Program-made: the position numbers and the translations under genes
The notes under the pieces: generated by a model
Told to the model about the DNA's origin: nothing
The model's input: only the letters and a program-made list of their open reading frames with translations
Database searches by the model: none
Shown: positions 7,823 through 17,125 of the stretch, piece by piece
How positions within the stretch are numbered: position 1 is the stretch's first letter
How the letters are laid out: the number at the start of each line of letters is the position of its first letter
From: an uncultured Alsobacter sp.
GTDB lineage: Bacteria; Pseudomonadota; Alphaproteobacteria; Rhizobiales; Beijerinckiaceae
Assembly: GCF_945952055.1 (NCBI RefSeq)
Contig: NZ_CAMFHB010000036.1
Coordinates: forward strand, 1 to 64,000
Reading direction: 5' to 3'
Length of the DNA stretch: 64,000 nt

Positions 7823-8565
7823 TGGCGGCCCCTGCCTGGCTCACGGCCCGCCCGATCGCGCATCGCGGGCTGCACGTGCGCGACAACGGCGTCATCGAGA
7901 ACACCATCGGGGCGGCGAAGGCCGCCATCGGCCATGGGTTCGGGATCGAGTGCGACGTGCAGCTGACCCGCGACGGCGAGGCCGTGGTGTTCCACGACTT
8001 CACACTGGACCGGCTCACCGAGGCGACGGGTCCCGTGGCCGGCCGTTCGGTGGCCGAACTCGCGGCGATCGCGATGAAGGGCACGAGCGACCGCATCCCC
8101 ACGCTGGCGGCGTTCCTGGCCGAGATCGGCGGCCGCGTGCCGCTCGTGTGCGAGATCAAGAGCTCCTTCGACGGGGACCTGCGGCTGACCCGGCGAACGG
8201 CCGAGATCGTGGCCTCCTACGACGGACCCGTGGTCCTCAAGTCGTTCGATCCCGACATCGTGACCGCGCTGATCGACCTCACCGATCGCCCGCGCGGCTT
8301 CGTGGGCGAGAACGACTACCGGCACGGCGAGTGGGACCGGCTTCCGCCGCGCTTGAAGCACGAGATGCGCAACCTGCTGCAACTCGAGCGGATGAAGCCG
8401 GATTTCCTGTCCTGGCAGGTCAAGGATCTCGACACCGCCGTGCCGTTCCTCGCCCGCAAAGGGCTCGGCCTGCCGGTGATGACCTGGACCGTGCGCACGC
8501 CAGAGCACCGCGCCAAGGCCGCGCAATGGGCCGACCAGATGGTGTTCGAGGGCTTCGTGCCCTGA
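7822..8565 (+). CDS. Glycerophosphodiester phosphodiesterase
   Basis: 247 residues, a GDPD TIM barrel: IAHRGLHVRDNGVIENT near the N-terminus (catalytic His-Arg and the Glu-Asn pair), ECDVQLTRDGEAVVFHD (metal-binding Glu/Asp and second catalytic His) and CEIKSS. Hydrolyses glycerophosphodiesters to glycerol 3-phosphate plus alcohol. No signal peptide, so probably cytoplasmic. The ATG overlaps the RidA-like stop by one base, implying translational coupling. Confidence 0.9.
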   Translation: MAAPAWLTARPIAHRGLHVRDNGVIENTIGAAKAAIGHGFGIECDVQLTRDGEAVVFHDFTLDRLTEATGPVAGRSVAELAAIAMKGTSDRIPTLAAFLAEIGGRVPLVCEIKSSFDGDLRLTRRTAEIVASYDGPVVLKSFDPDIVTALIDLTDRPRGFVGENDYRHGEWDRLPPRLKHEMRNLLQLERMKPDFLSWQVKDLDTAVPFLARKGLGLPVMTWTVRTPEHRAKAAQWADQMVFEGFVP

Positions 8566-8693
8566 GGCCGTCCGGAGATCCTGCGTCCATCGACATGGCC
8601 GCCGGTCGGCGTGTCGATGGGCGCAGCCTCCCTCCGTGCGAGCCATGCGTCCGTGCGCCTTGCCGCGATGCACCTTGGCGCTAGGTTGAAGGC

Positions 8694-9962
8694 ATGTCCT
8701 CGCAAGACCTCTCCGTCAGCATCGCCTCATCGCTCTCGGCCGTCGATGCGGCGGAGTGGGACGCCTGCGCCTGCCCAGACGGTGCCGGGCCCTGCTCCGT
8801 GCGCATGCCGCTGCGGGATCCGGCGGCGCCGCGTCCGGTGCTTGCCGAAGACGACGACGAGGCGGAGCTGCCCTCCCCGCCCGATCCCGACAATCCGTTC
8901 GTGCGCCACGCCTTCCTGCTGAACCTGGAGGAGTCGGGTTCGGCGGTGACTCGCACGGGCTGGCAGCCGGTCCACGTGCTCGTCAACGACGCCTCAGGCG
9001 CCCTGCTCGCCTGCGCGCCCGCCTACCTGAAGGGCCACTCCCAGGGCGAATACGTGTTCGACCATTCCTGGGCCGACGCGTACGAGCGCGCCGGTGGGCG
9101 CTACTACCCGAAGGTCCAGGTGAGCGTGCCTTTCACTCCCGCCACCGGCCGCAGGCTTCTGGTGCGGCCCGGCGAGAGGGCGGAGGAGGCCCGAGCGGCG
9201 CTGGTGGAGGGGCTGCGCGCGCTGCGGGCGCAGGCAAAGGCGTCCACCATCCATGCGACGTTCCTGCCGCGCGACGAATGGGACGACCTGGGCGCGCGCG
9301 GCTTCCTGCAGCGCACCGACCAGCAGTTCCACTGGCTGAACGCCGGCTACGCCACCTACGACGACTTCCTCGGCGACCTCGCCTCGCGCAAGCGCAAGGC
9401 GCTGAAGAAGGAGCGGCGCGAGGCGCTCGCGTCGGGTCTCACGATCGAGCGGCTGACCGGGGCCGACATTCGCGAGGAGCACTGGGACGCGTTCTTCGCG
9501 TTCTACATGGACACCGGCTCGCGCAAGTGGGGCCGGCCCTACCTGACCCGGACGTTCTTCTCGCTGGTCGGCGAACGGATGGCGGACCGCACGCTGCTGG
9601 TCATGGCCCGGCGCGAGGGCCGCTACGTCGCCGGCGCCATCAACTTCATCGGCGCCAACACGCTCTACGGCCGCAACTGGGGCTGCATCGAGCACCACCC
9701 CTACCTTCATTTCGAGGTCTGCTACCACCAGGCCATCGACTTCGCGATCGAGCGCGGCCTGGCGCGCGTCGAGGCCGGGGCGCAGGGCGAGCACAAGCTC
9801 GCCCGGGGCTATCGTCCGGTGACGACCTACTCCGCCCACGACATTCCCGACCCGGGCTTTCGCCGGGCGGTGGCGGACTACCTGATGCGCGAACGCCGCC
9901 ACGTGGCGGCGCTGCAGGACGAACTGGTGGAGATGGCGCCGTTCAGGAAGGCTGGGGGATAG
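8694..9962 (+). CDS. GNAT-fold acyltransferase, DUF482 / COG3146 family
   Basis: 422 residues. The family pattern is clear: 'HAFLLNLEESGSA...GWQPVHVLV', 'PAYLKGHSQGEYVFDHSWA', 'GGRYYPKVQVSVPFTPATG' and the C-terminal acyltransferase half with 'GRNWGCIEHHPYLHFEVCYH'. The fold is related to FemAB/GNAT aminoacyl or acyl transferases, and the family is often described as peptidoglycan-biosynthesis related, though substrates are unproven. A stretch rich in Asp/Glu (about 57-65) precedes the domain. Its last 20 bp overlap the convergent PH-domain gene. Confidence 0.85.
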   Translation: MSSQDLSVSIASSLSAVDAAEWDACACPDGAGPCSVRMPLRDPAAPRPVLAEDDDEAELPSPPDPDNPFVRHAFLLNLEESGSAVTRTGWQPVHVLVNDASGALLACAPAYLKGHSQGEYVFDHSWADAYERAGGRYYPKVQVSVPFTPATGRRLLVRPGERAEEARAALVEGLRALRAQAKASTIHATFLPRDEWDDLGARGFLQRTDQQFHWLNAGYATYDDFLGDLASRKRKALKKERREALASGLTIERLTGADIREEHWDAFFAFYMDTGSRKWGRPYLTRTFFSLVGERMADRTLLVMARREGRYVAGAINFIGANTLYGRNWGCIEHHPYLHFEVCYHQAIDFAIERGLARVEAGAQGEHKLARGYRPVTTYSAHDIPDPGFRRAVADYLMRERRHVAALQDELVEMAPFRKAGG

Positions 9963-10527
9963 CCCCGCCCGTCGGCGCGGCGGACAGCGCCGCCGCCTCC
10001 GCCTTGATCAGCCGGCCCACGTCGGCGGCGTCCGGGATGCGGAACAAGGTGGGCCTGCGCCACAACAGCGGGAAGACGAACTCCTCGGCCGTGACCTGCA
10101 TGCGGTGGTCGGGAAACACCAGCGTCCCGCGGCCGTCCGCATCCTCCGTCACCTCCATGCGCCCGATGTCGGCGAGGGGCACCGTGGTGACCTGCCTGTT
10201 CTCGACGATCACCACCTGGTTCTGGGTCAGGGCGTAGACCGTGTGGCGCAGGCGCCAGGCCCGAATCCACGGATAGGCCGGCCCGACGACGACCGCGGCC
10301 AGCAGGACGCCGATCCCCGCCAGCTTGAGGAGGATCGGGCCTTCGAAGGCGAACTCGAGCGTCAGCCAGACCGCCGTGATGGCGGCCATGACGGCGGCGT
10401 AGACCATGCGCTGCTGGCCGCCGAAGGCGAGCGTGATCTGCGAGAGCGGGCGCCCCGCCCACTTGATCCGGTCGGTGGGTTGAAGGTAGCCCTTGACGAG
10501 CCCTGCTGCTTCCACGTCGTCCTTCAT
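9943..10527 (-). CDS. Bacterial PH (YdbT-type) domain membrane protein
   Basis: 194 residues. An N-terminal segment is followed by two adjacent transmembrane helices (about 42-85) and then a bPH2-like beta domain ('RHTVYALTQNQVVIVENRQVTTVPLADIGRMEV'). The arrangement is that of PF03703-type proteins; function unknown. The ATG (10525-10527 on the minus strand) is preceded by GGGAGGG. It is divergent from the HIT gene with a 25-bp gap if the latter starts at TTG 10553, so both ribosome-binding sites share that gap. Confidence 0.8.
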   Translation of the reverse strand: MKDDVEAAGLVKGYLQPTDRIKWAGRPLSQITLAFGGQQRMVYAAVMAAITAVWLTLEFAFEGPILLKLAGIGVLLAAVVVGPAYPWIRAWRLRHTVYALTQNQVVIVENRQVTTVPLADIGRMEVTEDADGRGTLVFPDHRMQVTAEEFVFPLLWRRPTLFRIPDAADVGRLIKAEAAALSAAPTGGAIPQPS

Positions 10528-10552
10528 GACCCTCCCCCCGGAGATCGCAACC

Positions 10553-10978
10553 TTGACCCAAGCCTACGACCCCTCGAACGTCTTCGCAAAGATCCTGCGC
10601 GGGGAGCTGCCCTGCGAGAAGGTGTACGAGGATGAGCACACGCTGGCGTTGATGGACATCATGCCCCGGGCCGACGGTCACGTGCTGGTGATCCCCAAGG
10701 CGCCCGCCCGCAACATCCTCGACATCGCTCCTGAGGACCTGTCGCGCCTGGCGGTCAGCGTGCAGAAGCTCGCCAAGGCCGTGAAGGCCGGTATGGGGGC
10801 GGACGGCATCACCGTCCAGCAGTTCAACGAGAGCGCCGGTGGCCAGGTCGTGTTCCACATCCACGTCCACGTCCTGCCGCGCTGGGAGGGCGTCGCGCTG
10901 CGCCCCCACACGGGCGCCATGGAGAAGCCGGAGGTGCTGAAGGCCCACGCGGACAGGATCCGCGCGGCCCTCGCCTAG
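10553..10978 (+). CDS. HIT family nucleotide-binding hydrolase
   Basis: 141 residues from a TTG start. The histidine triad is HIHVHVLPR; the N-terminal 'YDPSNVFAKILRGELPCEKVYED' is the normal beginning of HinT/Hit-like proteins, which hydrolyse nucleoside phosphoramidates or adenylated substrates. TTG 10553 is preferred because GGAG (10538-10541 region) lies nine bases upstream and the N-terminus then fits the family. In-frame ATGs at 10526 and 10493 would add non-conserved residues, and the 10526 ATG overlaps the start codon of the divergent PH-domain gene. Confidence 0.88.
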   Translation: MTQAYDPSNVFAKILRGELPCEKVYEDEHTLALMDIMPRADGHVLVIPKAPARNILDIAPEDLSRLAVSVQKLAKAVKAGMGADGITVQQFNESAGGQVVFHIHVHVLPRWEGVALRPHTGAMEKPEVLKAHADRIRAALA

Positions 10979-11007
10979 GTTCAGCGGCACGCCAGCGGCG
11001 CGCGGCG

Positions 11008-11889
11008 TCAGACCGGCGTCGCGCGCAGCGGTGCGATGCGGACGGTGTCGCGGAAGCGCATTTTGTCGCGCATGACCACGAGCGAATCCTTCGGCTTGCC
11101 GGGGCCGAGGATCACCAGCCAGTTGCGATCGACGCCGTGGTCGCCGTTGTGCGGTCCCGCCGACTCGACCGACCGCAGGGCCTTCTTGCCGTACATGCCG
11201 AGCTGGGCGGCCTGCCAGTCCATGCCGCCGAACGAGTTGGCGACGAAGGCGTGGTCCATCATGTCGCCCGGCTCGGTGATGGCGATGTGGGCCCCCATCC
11301 CGCCGCTGACCTGGGGGATGACACGGCCCTTCCCGTCCACGCGCATCACCAGGTAGGTGCGCGAGCGATCCAGCGTCCCGGGGTCGGTGACCGGTGCCTC
11401 GCACCAGTGCGTTTCATAGTGATCGATCGTCTGCGACGGCCCGACCTCCTTGGCCGACGCCGTGTTCCGCCACGGCTTGGCGAGGAGATCGTGCACGAGG
11501 TAGTTGCCGACGAAGCCGTTGCAGTCGAGGCCGAGGTTGAGGTCGGCCCAGGTCTGAAGCGACTGGGGACGGACCAGCTTCAGGGCGACGGCGAGCTGGA
11601 GCACCAGCTGGCACTCTTCCGGCGATCCCTTGCCAATGAACGGGTTCTGCAGGTTGAGCTTGATCTCGTCATAGCTCTGCACGGCGAACGGCTGGCCGTT
11701 GATGGTCGTCGCGAGACGATAGAGTCGGTCGGCCTTGTGGTGTCCGAAGTGATCCCGCACCGTTCCGAGCAGCTCGTCCTTGGCCTTGGTCGGCGCGCCG
11801 CGATGGTAGCGACCGATCTTCACCGGCCCGGTGGCGACACCCGGCACGTCGATGGCCAGATACCGGCACGCATAGTTCCATGGGGTCAT
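11008..11889 (-). CDS. Unknown protein with a DCNGF cysteine-hydrolase-like motif
   Basis: 293 residues; I do not recognise the family. The most telling segment is LGLDCNGFVGNYLV (119-132), which resembles the catalytic Cys element of NlpC/P60 and CHAP hydrolases (D-C-[SAN]-G-[FL]). GGMGAHIAIT (197-205) with His201 could provide the catalytic His. If so, it would be a cysteine peptidase or amidase, perhaps acting on peptidoglycan. The N-terminal 115 residues are not recognisable. No signal peptide or membrane segment. GC is somewhat below its neighbours. It stands alone, convergent with the HIT gene. Confidence 0.6.
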   Translation of the reverse strand: MTPWNYACRYLAIDVPGVATGPVKIGRYHRGAPTKAKDELLGTVRDHFGHHKADRLYRLATTINGQPFAVQSYDEIKLNLQNPFIGKGSPEECQLVLQLAVALKLVRPQSLQTWADLNLGLDCNGFVGNYLVHDLLAKPWRNTASAKEVGPSQTIDHYETHWCEAPVTDPGTLDRSRTYLVMRVDGKGRVIPQVSGGMGAHIAITEPGDMMDHAFVANSFGGMDWQAAQLGMYGKKALRSVESAGPHNGDHGVDRNWLVILGPGKPKDSLVVMRDKMRFRDTVRIAPLRATPV

Positions 11890-12047
11890 CGTTGCACCCT
11901 CGCGTGGGAAGAGGAGCGACCCGTGCTGACCGTTTCGTTTTCCGGACTATGCGCCCTCTCCTCCGCGACCGACAAGCCCGCCGGTGTGCGCGAGCGCACG
12001 TGTCCGACGCGCCCATCGCCCCCTGCGGATCGGCCGGGAGCCGGCGG

Positions 12048-12419
12048 CTAGCCCCACCACCAGGCCGAGGCGACGAGTACGGCCTCGCCTGCGATGACGC
12101 CCGCGATCATGCTGCGGCGGATCAGCAGGAAGGCCGCGGCTCCGGCCACGATGCCGGCCAACCGGCCGGCGAGCGGCACGTTCGCCAGCGCGCCGGTGGG
12201 GGCCAGCAGGAGCTTGATCACGACGCCGGAGAGCAGCGCCGTCGCGACGTAGCGCACCCAGACAATCACGGCGGACGTCTCCGGCAGCCCCCGCGACAGC
12301 ACCACCGCGAGGATGCGCCACATGGCGGCGGGCAGGACGCCGAAGACGAGCAGCAGCGCGTAGGGCCACAGCGACGCGAGGAGACCGGAGGGGACGAGGC
12401 TTGCGTCCGGAGCGGTCAT
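12048..12419 (-). CDS. azlD: AzlD family small subunit, branched-chain amino acid exporter
   Basis: 123 residues with about four hydrophobic helices, including 'WPYALLLVFGVLPAAMWRILAVVLSRGL', the usual AzlD beginning, and a C-terminal 'AGVIAGEAVLVASAWW'. AzlD partners with AzlC to export branched-chain amino acids or analogues across the inner membrane. Its ATG overlaps the azlC stop (ATGA), so it is translated as the second gene of the pair. Confidence 0.85.
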   Translation of the reverse strand: MTAPDASLVPSGLLASLWPYALLLVFGVLPAAMWRILAVVLSRGLPETSAVIVWVRYVATALLSGVVIKLLLAPTGALANVPLAGRLAGIVAGAAAFLLIRRSMIAGVIAGEAVLVASAWWWG

Positions 12420-13171
12420 GCCGGTTGCCCCCCGCCCTGCCGCGCCGCGGCGCGGGCATCGCCCAGCCGGGCCACCAGGAAGGCCACCGTCCCGCCCACG
12501 AGTCCGACGGCCAGCAGGTCGAAGCTTTCCCCCACGAGCCACACGGACAGGGGCTGGAGCGCGAAGCCGAGAAAGATCGCCAGCCAGTCGGCCAGCCGGC
12601 GCGCGCCACCGCTCACCGACAGGGTGAAGAAGATCGGCGTCAGGAAGAGCAGCGCGGCGGCCAGCGGGCCGGGCAGCGCGCCCACGAGGAAATAGCCCAG
12701 CCCCGTGCCGAGCGCCGCCAGCCAGACACAGGCATTGGCGAAGCCCAGATAGTAGGCCTGCCGGGCCTCGACCGGGACGTTGGGAAGGCGCCGCAATCCC
12801 TCGCTCCACACGGTGACGGCCACGTAGTGCGCCAGCACCATCTGCCAGAGCAGGCTGTCCTTCGGCCGCCGGATCAACGGCAGGATGGACATCGTCATCG
12901 GCAGGAAGCGGATCGAGGAGAAGCAGACCGCGGCGGCAATGGCGAGGGGCGCCATGCCGGTTCCCAGGCCGCCGTAGAAGATGACCTGCGCCGGTCCGGC
13001 CCAGACGAGAAGGGTCGAGAGGACGGCGGAGCCCAGGGGCTGGCCGACGTCGCGCGCGATGCTGCCCACCCCCACCAGCGCGAAGGCGACGGTCCAGGCC
13101 GGGAACGACAGCGCGTCGAACGCGCCGCGCCCGAACCACGGCCAGAACGAGAAAGGTTTGTCGTCGATCAT
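12416..13171 (-). CDS. azlC: AzlC family large subunit, branched-chain amino acid exporter
   Basis: 251 residues, multi-pass membrane protein. 'GRGAFDALSFPAWTVAFALVGVG', 'WAGPAQVIFYGG' and 'CFSSIRFLPMTMSILPL' are typical of AzlC. The C-terminal tail (AARQGGGQPA) is polar. The start at ATG 13171 gives the usual short N-terminus. It is followed by azlD with a 4-bp overlap and preceded 11 bp away by a small membrane-protein gene, so the three may form one transcript. Confidence 0.9.
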   Translation of the reverse strand: MIDDKPFSFWPWFGRGAFDALSFPAWTVAFALVGVGSIARDVGQPLGSAVLSTLLVWAGPAQVIFYGGLGTGMAPLAIAAAVCFSSIRFLPMTMSILPLIRRPKDSLLWQMVLAHYVAVTVWSEGLRRLPNVPVEARQAYYLGFANACVWLAALGTGLGYFLVGALPGPLAAALLFLTPIFFTLSVSGGARRLADWLAIFLGFALQPLSVWLVGESFDLLAVGLVGGTVAFLVARLGDARAAARQGGGQPA

Positions 13172-13182
13172 CGCCGGACGGC

Positions 13183-13377
13183 TCAGGGGGCCGCCGGCGT
13201 CCGGTCCTTGCCGGTGATGATGCCGATCAGGGGCGTGCCCTTGACCTGCTCCTTGACCTGCAGCCAACCCCACCACAGGCAGATGGCGATGGCCGGGACG
13301 ACGATCCAGGCCACCACCTCCTCGAACCGCTCACGGCGTCGACGCCGACGCCGCCTTTCCTCGAACCAGGACGCCAC
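13183..13377 (-). CDS. Small single-pass membrane protein with poly-Arg N-terminus
   Basis: 64 residues starting at GTG 13377, with GGAGGGGG just upstream. A run of eight Arg (8-15) is followed by one transmembrane helix (about 22-42, VVAWIVVPAIAICLWWGWL) and a short tail. The positive-inside rule would place the Arg-rich end in the cytoplasm. Family not recognised. It lies between clpA and azlC on the same strand, with gaps of 30 and 11 bp, which supports it as a real gene. Confidence 0.6.
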   Translation of the reverse strand: MASWFEERRRRRRRRERFEEVVAWIVVPAIAICLWWGWLQVKEQVKGTPLIGIITGKDRTPAAP

Positions 13378-13407
13378 GCCCCCTCCAGTCCTGACTGTGC
13401 GCGGGCA

Positions 13408-15918
13408 CTACCCGCGGACCAGGGGCACCTTCGGAACCGTGCGCACGGGCGGCTTGCCGGAGCCTTTTCCGCCACCGCCCTCGCCCGGACCTCCGGGGCC
13501 CTCGTCGCCCCCCTTCTTGGCCTTCGGCGCCTTGCGGGCCGCGGACGCCTTCCGGGAGGATGGAGGCCGCTTTTCGCGCGCCTTGGTCGCTTCCGCAACA
13601 TCCTTTTCGGGCTTCGGGGTGACCGGGCCCTCCGGGAACTCGAATCCCAGGGCCGCCTTGCCGTCGGTCGTCTTGACGACGACCTTCACCGCGCCGCCGC
13701 TCTTCAGGCGGCCGAACAGCACCTCGTCCGCCAGGGGCGTCTTGATGGTGCTCTGGATCAGGCGGGCCATGGGGCGGGCGCCCATGGTCTCGTCGTAACC
13801 GTGCTCCACCAGCCAGTCGCGCGCCTCGTCGGAGAGCTCGATGGTGACGTTGCGGTCGGCGAGCTGGGCCTCGAGCTGCAGGACGAACTTGTCCACGACC
13901 TTGGAGACGACCTCCCGCGGCAGCTGGCCGAAGGAGATGATCGCATCCAGGCGGTTGCGGAATTCCGGCGCGAAGAGGCGGTTGAGCGCCTCGTTGTCGT
14001 CGGCATCGCGCTTGCTGCGCGTGAAACCCATCACCGGGCGAGCCAGTTCGGCGGCTCCCGCATTGGTCGTCATGATCAGGATGACGTTGCGGAAGTCGAC
14101 CTGCTTGCCGTTGTGATCGGTCAGCTTCCCGTGGTCCATGATCTGCAGGAGGATGTTGAAGAGGTCCGGATGGGCCTTCTCGATCTCGTCCAGCAGCAGG
14201 ACGCAGTGCGGATGCTGGTCGATGCCGTCGGTCAGCAGGCCACCCTGGTCGAAGCCGACATAGCCGGGAGGCGCGCCGATGAGGCGCGACACCGTGTGCC
14301 GCTCCATGTACTCGGACATGTCGAAGCGGATCAGCTCGACGCCGAGGCTCGAGGCGAGCTGGCGCGCGACCTCGGTCTTGCCGACGCCGGTCGGACCCGC
14401 GAACAGGTAGTTGCCGATCGGCTTTTCCGGATCGCGCAGGCCCGCGCGGGCCAGCTTGATCGCGGAGGTCAGCGCGGTGATGGCCGCGTCCTGGCCGTAG
14501 ACGACGCGCTTCAGGGTCTCGTCGAGGGCCTTGAGCACCTCGGCGTCGTCCTTCGACACGGTCTTGGGAGGAATGCGGGCCATCGTGGCGATGGCCGCCT
14601 CGATCTCCTTGATGCCGATCGTCTTCTTGCGGCGGTTCTCCGGCAGCAGCATCTGCGAGGCGCCGGTCTCGTCGATCACGTCGATCGCCTTGTCCGGCAG
14701 CTTGCGGTCGTGGATGTAGCGGGCCGAGAGCTCGACCGCCGCCTTGATGGCGTCGTTGGTGTAGCGGATGCGGTGGAAGTCCTCGAAATAGGGCTTGAGG
14801 CCCTTGAGGATCTCGATGGCGTCCGGCACCGACGGCTCGTTGACGTCGATCTTCTGGAAGCGACGCACCAGGGCCCGGTCCTTCTCGAAGTACTGGCGGT
14901 ACTCCTTGTAGGTGGTCGAACCGATGCAGCGCAGCGTGCCCTGCGCCAGCGCCGGCTTCAGGAGATTGGAAGCATCCATGGCGCCGCCCGACGTGGCTCC
15001 CGCACCGATGACGGTGTGGATCTCGTCGATGAACATGATCGCCTTGGGATGGGCCTCGATCTCCTTCATCACCTGCTTGAGGCGCTCCTCGAAGTCGCCG
15101 CGGTAGCGGGTGCCGGCCAGCAGCGTGCCCATGTCGAGGGCGAACACCGTCGCGTCCGCCAGCACGTCCGGCACCTCGCCGTTGACGATCTTGCGGGCGA
15201 GGCCCTCGGCGATGGCGGTCTTGCCCACGCCGGGCTCGCCGACGAGGAGCGGGTTGTTCTTCTGCCGGCGGCAGAGCACCTGGATGGTGCGCTGCACCTC
15301 GGGCTCGCGACCGATCAGCGGGTCGATGCGGCCTTCGCGGGCGCGCTTGTTGAGGTTGACGCAGTAGGCGTCGAGCGCCTCGCCCTTCTTCTTGTTGCCG
15401 GGCCCTTCCTCGGTCGTGTTGGAGCGCTCGGCCTGCTCCTCCTCGGCGCCACGCGGCGAGCGCGGCTCGGAGAGGCCGGCCCGCTTGGCGATGCCGTGGG
15501 AGATGTAGTTGACCGCGTCGTAGCGCGTCATGTCCTGCTCCTGCAGGAAGTACGCGGCATGGCTCTCGCGCTCGGCGAAGATGGCCACCAGCACGTTGGC
15601 GCCCGTGACCTCCTCGCGGCCCGACGACTGCACGTGAATCACGGCGCGCTGGATGACGCGCTGGAAGCCGGCGGTCGGCTTCGAATCGTCGCTGGAATCG
15701 GTGATCAGGTTGGACAGTTCCGCATCGACGTACTCGGTCAGATTGCGGCGCAGGGCGTCGAGGTCGACGTTGCATGCGCGCATGACGGCCGCGGCGTCCT
15801 GGTCGTCGATGAGCGCGAGAAGCAGATGCTCGAGCGTCGCATATTCATGGTGACGCTCGTTGGCCAGGGCGAGTGCCCTGTGAAGCGCCTGCTCGAGATT
15901 GCGTGAGAAGGATGGCAT
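13408..15918 (-). CDS. clpA: ATP-dependent Clp protease ATP-binding subunit ClpA
   Basis: 836 residues. The Clp N-domain ('[20 protein letters not shown]') is followed by two AAA+ modules: Walker A GEPGVGKT and FIDEIHT, then GPTGVGKTE and [10 protein letters not shown]. ClpA unfolds substrates and feeds them to ClpP, with ClpS as adaptor for N-end-rule substrates. ATG 15918 gives the canonical N-terminus. The C-terminus extends about 75 residues beyond E. coli ClpA as a Lys/Gly/Pro-rich tail, a feature I know from related alphaproteobacteria. clpS lies 13 bp upstream on the same strand. Confidence 0.97.
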   Translation of the reverse strand: MPSFSRNLEQALHRALALANERHHEYATLEHLLLALIDDQDAAAVMRACNVDLDALRRNLTEYVDAELSNLITDSSDDSKPTAGFQRVIQRAVIHVQSSGREEVTGANVLVAIFAERESHAAYFLQEQDMTRYDAVNYISHGIAKRAGLSEPRSPRGAEEEQAERSNTTEEGPGNKKKGEALDAYCVNLNKRAREGRIDPLIGREPEVQRTIQVLCRRQKNNPLLVGEPGVGKTAIAEGLARKIVNGEVPDVLADATVFALDMGTLLAGTRYRGDFEERLKQVMKEIEAHPKAIMFIDEIHTVIGAGATSGGAMDASNLLKPALAQGTLRCIGSTTYKEYRQYFEKDRALVRRFQKIDVNEPSVPDAIEILKGLKPYFEDFHRIRYTNDAIKAAVELSARYIHDRKLPDKAIDVIDETGASQMLLPENRRKKTIGIKEIEAAIATMARIPPKTVSKDDAEVLKALDETLKRVVYGQDAAITALTSAIKLARAGLRDPEKPIGNYLFAGPTGVGKTEVARQLASSLGVELIRFDMSEYMERHTVSRLIGAPPGYVGFDQGGLLTDGIDQHPHCVLLLDEIEKAHPDLFNILLQIMDHGKLTDHNGKQVDFRNVILIMTTNAGAAELARPVMGFTRSKRDADDNEALNRLFAPEFRNRLDAIISFGQLPREVVSKVVDKFVLQLEAQLADRNVTIELSDEARDWLVEHGYDETMGARPMARLIQSTIKTPLADEVLFGRLKSGGAVKVVVKTTDGKAALGFEFPEGPVTPKPEKDVAEATKAREKRPPSSRKASAARKAPKAKKGGDEGPGGPGEGGGGKGSGKPPVRTVPKVPLVRG

Positions 15919-15931
15919 CGAGATCGGCCTT

Positions 15932-16270
15932 TCACTTCTTTTCCATGACGCACTGCAAGGGATGCTGGTGCTTGCGGGCGAAGTCCATGACCAGGGTGAC
16001 CTTGGTCTCGGCGACCTCGTAGGTGAAGACGCCGCACTCACCGACGCCGTGCTGGTGAACGTGCAGCATGATGCGCGTGGCCTCGTCCGCGTCCTTGTTG
16101 AAGAAGCGCTGCAGGACGTGGACCACGAACTCCATGGGCGTGTAGTCGTCGTTGAGGAGCAGCACCCGGTACATGTTGGGCCGCTTGGTGCGCGTCCGGG
16201 TCTGCGTGATGACTGCCGTGCCCGAGCCGTTGTCGCCCGGTCGCACGGGCCCCCTCCTGCGTTCGGCCAT
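15932..16270 (-). CDS. clpS: ATP-dependent Clp protease adaptor ClpS
   Basis: 112 residues from ATG 16270. The core '[20 protein letters not shown]' and '[21 protein letters not shown]' give the N-degron pocket residues (Asn-Asp, Met, His). ClpS delivers proteins with destabilising N-terminal residues to ClpAP. The basic disordered N-terminus is normal. In-frame starts upstream (16336, 16375, 16492) would add up to 74 residues; 16270 is chosen because related ClpS proteins are about 105-120 residues. It is the gene directly before clpA. Confidence 0.93.
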   Translation of the reverse strand: MAERRRGPVRPGDNGSGTAVITQTRTRTKRPNMYRVLLLNDDYTPMEFVVHVLQRFFNKDADEATRIMLHVHQHGVGECGVFTYEVAETKVTLVMDFARKHQHPLQCVMEKK

Positions 16271-16564
16271 GCGCGCCGGCTGCCGCCGGAACAGGTCGGC
16301 CGCGTAGTCGCGACCGCGCCTGAGCGCCTGGCCCATGCGGATCACGAAGGGGGTGATGCTTTGTATGGGTCGCATTGCGGGATAGAGGGTCCCTCGATTG
16401 GGTGTGGGGCGGCCCAGACGCAACGGGGCGCCGCCACGCCCGGTTCCCCTAATGTAGAGTGCGTGGCCGCGCTCCGCCAGACCATACGCCATGATGTGTC
16501 GGTCTGGAACGCACCCGGGCGCCCCCCGCCGCCCCGCCCTGCCCGGCCTGGCCCCGGCGCAAGC

Positions 16565-16596
16565 GAAAACGGGGCCCGGCGCTGGCCGGACCCCGT
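16565..16596 (-). terminator. Rho-independent terminator of the phasin gene
   Basis: Read on the minus strand, a 12-bp GC-rich stem (ACGGGGTCCGGC with GCCGGGCCCCGT, one G-U pair) closes a 4-nt loop and ends in TTTTCG. It begins about 70 nt beyond the phasin stop. Confidence 0.75.
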
Positions 16597-16665
16597 CTCA
16601 TCCGCTCGCGAGCGGACACTTCGTTCCACCGGCCGCGCGACCATGCCGCACGGCCCGCATGGGAC

Positions 16666-17010
16666 TTACTTTCCGGCGGCGGCCTGCGCCTTGGCGACCA
16701 GCGTCTCGTACGGCTTCACCGTTTCCTTGGCGAGGTTCGTGTAGAGCTCGCCGAGCTTCGAGGCGTAGGCCACGAACGACTCGTAGGCGGTCTTGGCGTA
16801 GTCGGACTGGATCTCGACGGCCTTGTCGAGCGTCTTGGCTCCGGCGAGCTTCTCGGCCACGGCCGAGGTCTGCTCGAAGGCCTTCTTGGAGAAGTCGGCG
16901 ACCTCGTTGGCGATCGCCTGGACGCCGCTGGAGGTGGCGCCGAAGCTCTTGATCACCAGGTCGACGTTGTCCTTGGCCAGCTTCTGGAAGTCCTCGAACT
17001 GCGCAGCCAT
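16666..17010 (-). CDS. Phasin family protein
   Basis: 114 residues, almost wholly amphipathic helix. 'EDFQKLAKDNVDLVIKSFGATSSGVQAIANEVADFSKKAFEQ' is the usual phasin_2 beginning, and the protein ends 'PYETLVAKAQAAAGK'. Phasins coat polyhydroxyalkanoate granules, limiting their size and keeping other proteins off the surface. A near-consensus promoter with two PhaR-like operator palindromes lies upstream, and a strong terminator follows, so it is a single-gene unit under granule-responsive control. Confidence 0.9.
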   Translation of the reverse strand: MAAQFEDFQKLAKDNVDLVIKSFGATSSGVQAIANEVADFSKKAFEQTSAVAEKLAGAKTLDKAVEIQSDYAKTAYESFVAYASKLGELYTNLAKETVKPYETLVAKAQAAAGK

Positions 17011-17095
17011 CGTAACACCCCTGTGCTCTGGCCGCCCCCGGGCGGCGTTGGATCGGAAAGCCAGGCGGAACGCGACGCTCCCGGCTTGTGCGCCT

Positions 17096-17125
17096 CATAT
17101 ATGTGCACCGCACCATCCGTGTCAA
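17096..17125 (-). promoter_or_regulatory. Sigma-70-type promoter of the phasin gene
   Basis: On the minus strand a perfect -35 TTGACA (plus-strand 17120-17125) is followed after 18 bp by TATATG (17096-17101). The predicted transcript starts near 17088, leaving about a 75-nt leader before the phasin ATG at 17010. One of the two TGC-N3-GCA sites lies inside the -35/-10 spacer. Confidence 0.6.

Noticed and set aside
13331-15775. Long open frame on the minus strand overlapping clpA in another frame
   Set aside because: Its translation is Arg/Pro/Gly-rich without domains, the usual result of reading GC-rich coding DNA out of frame; the ClpA frame has full family conservation.
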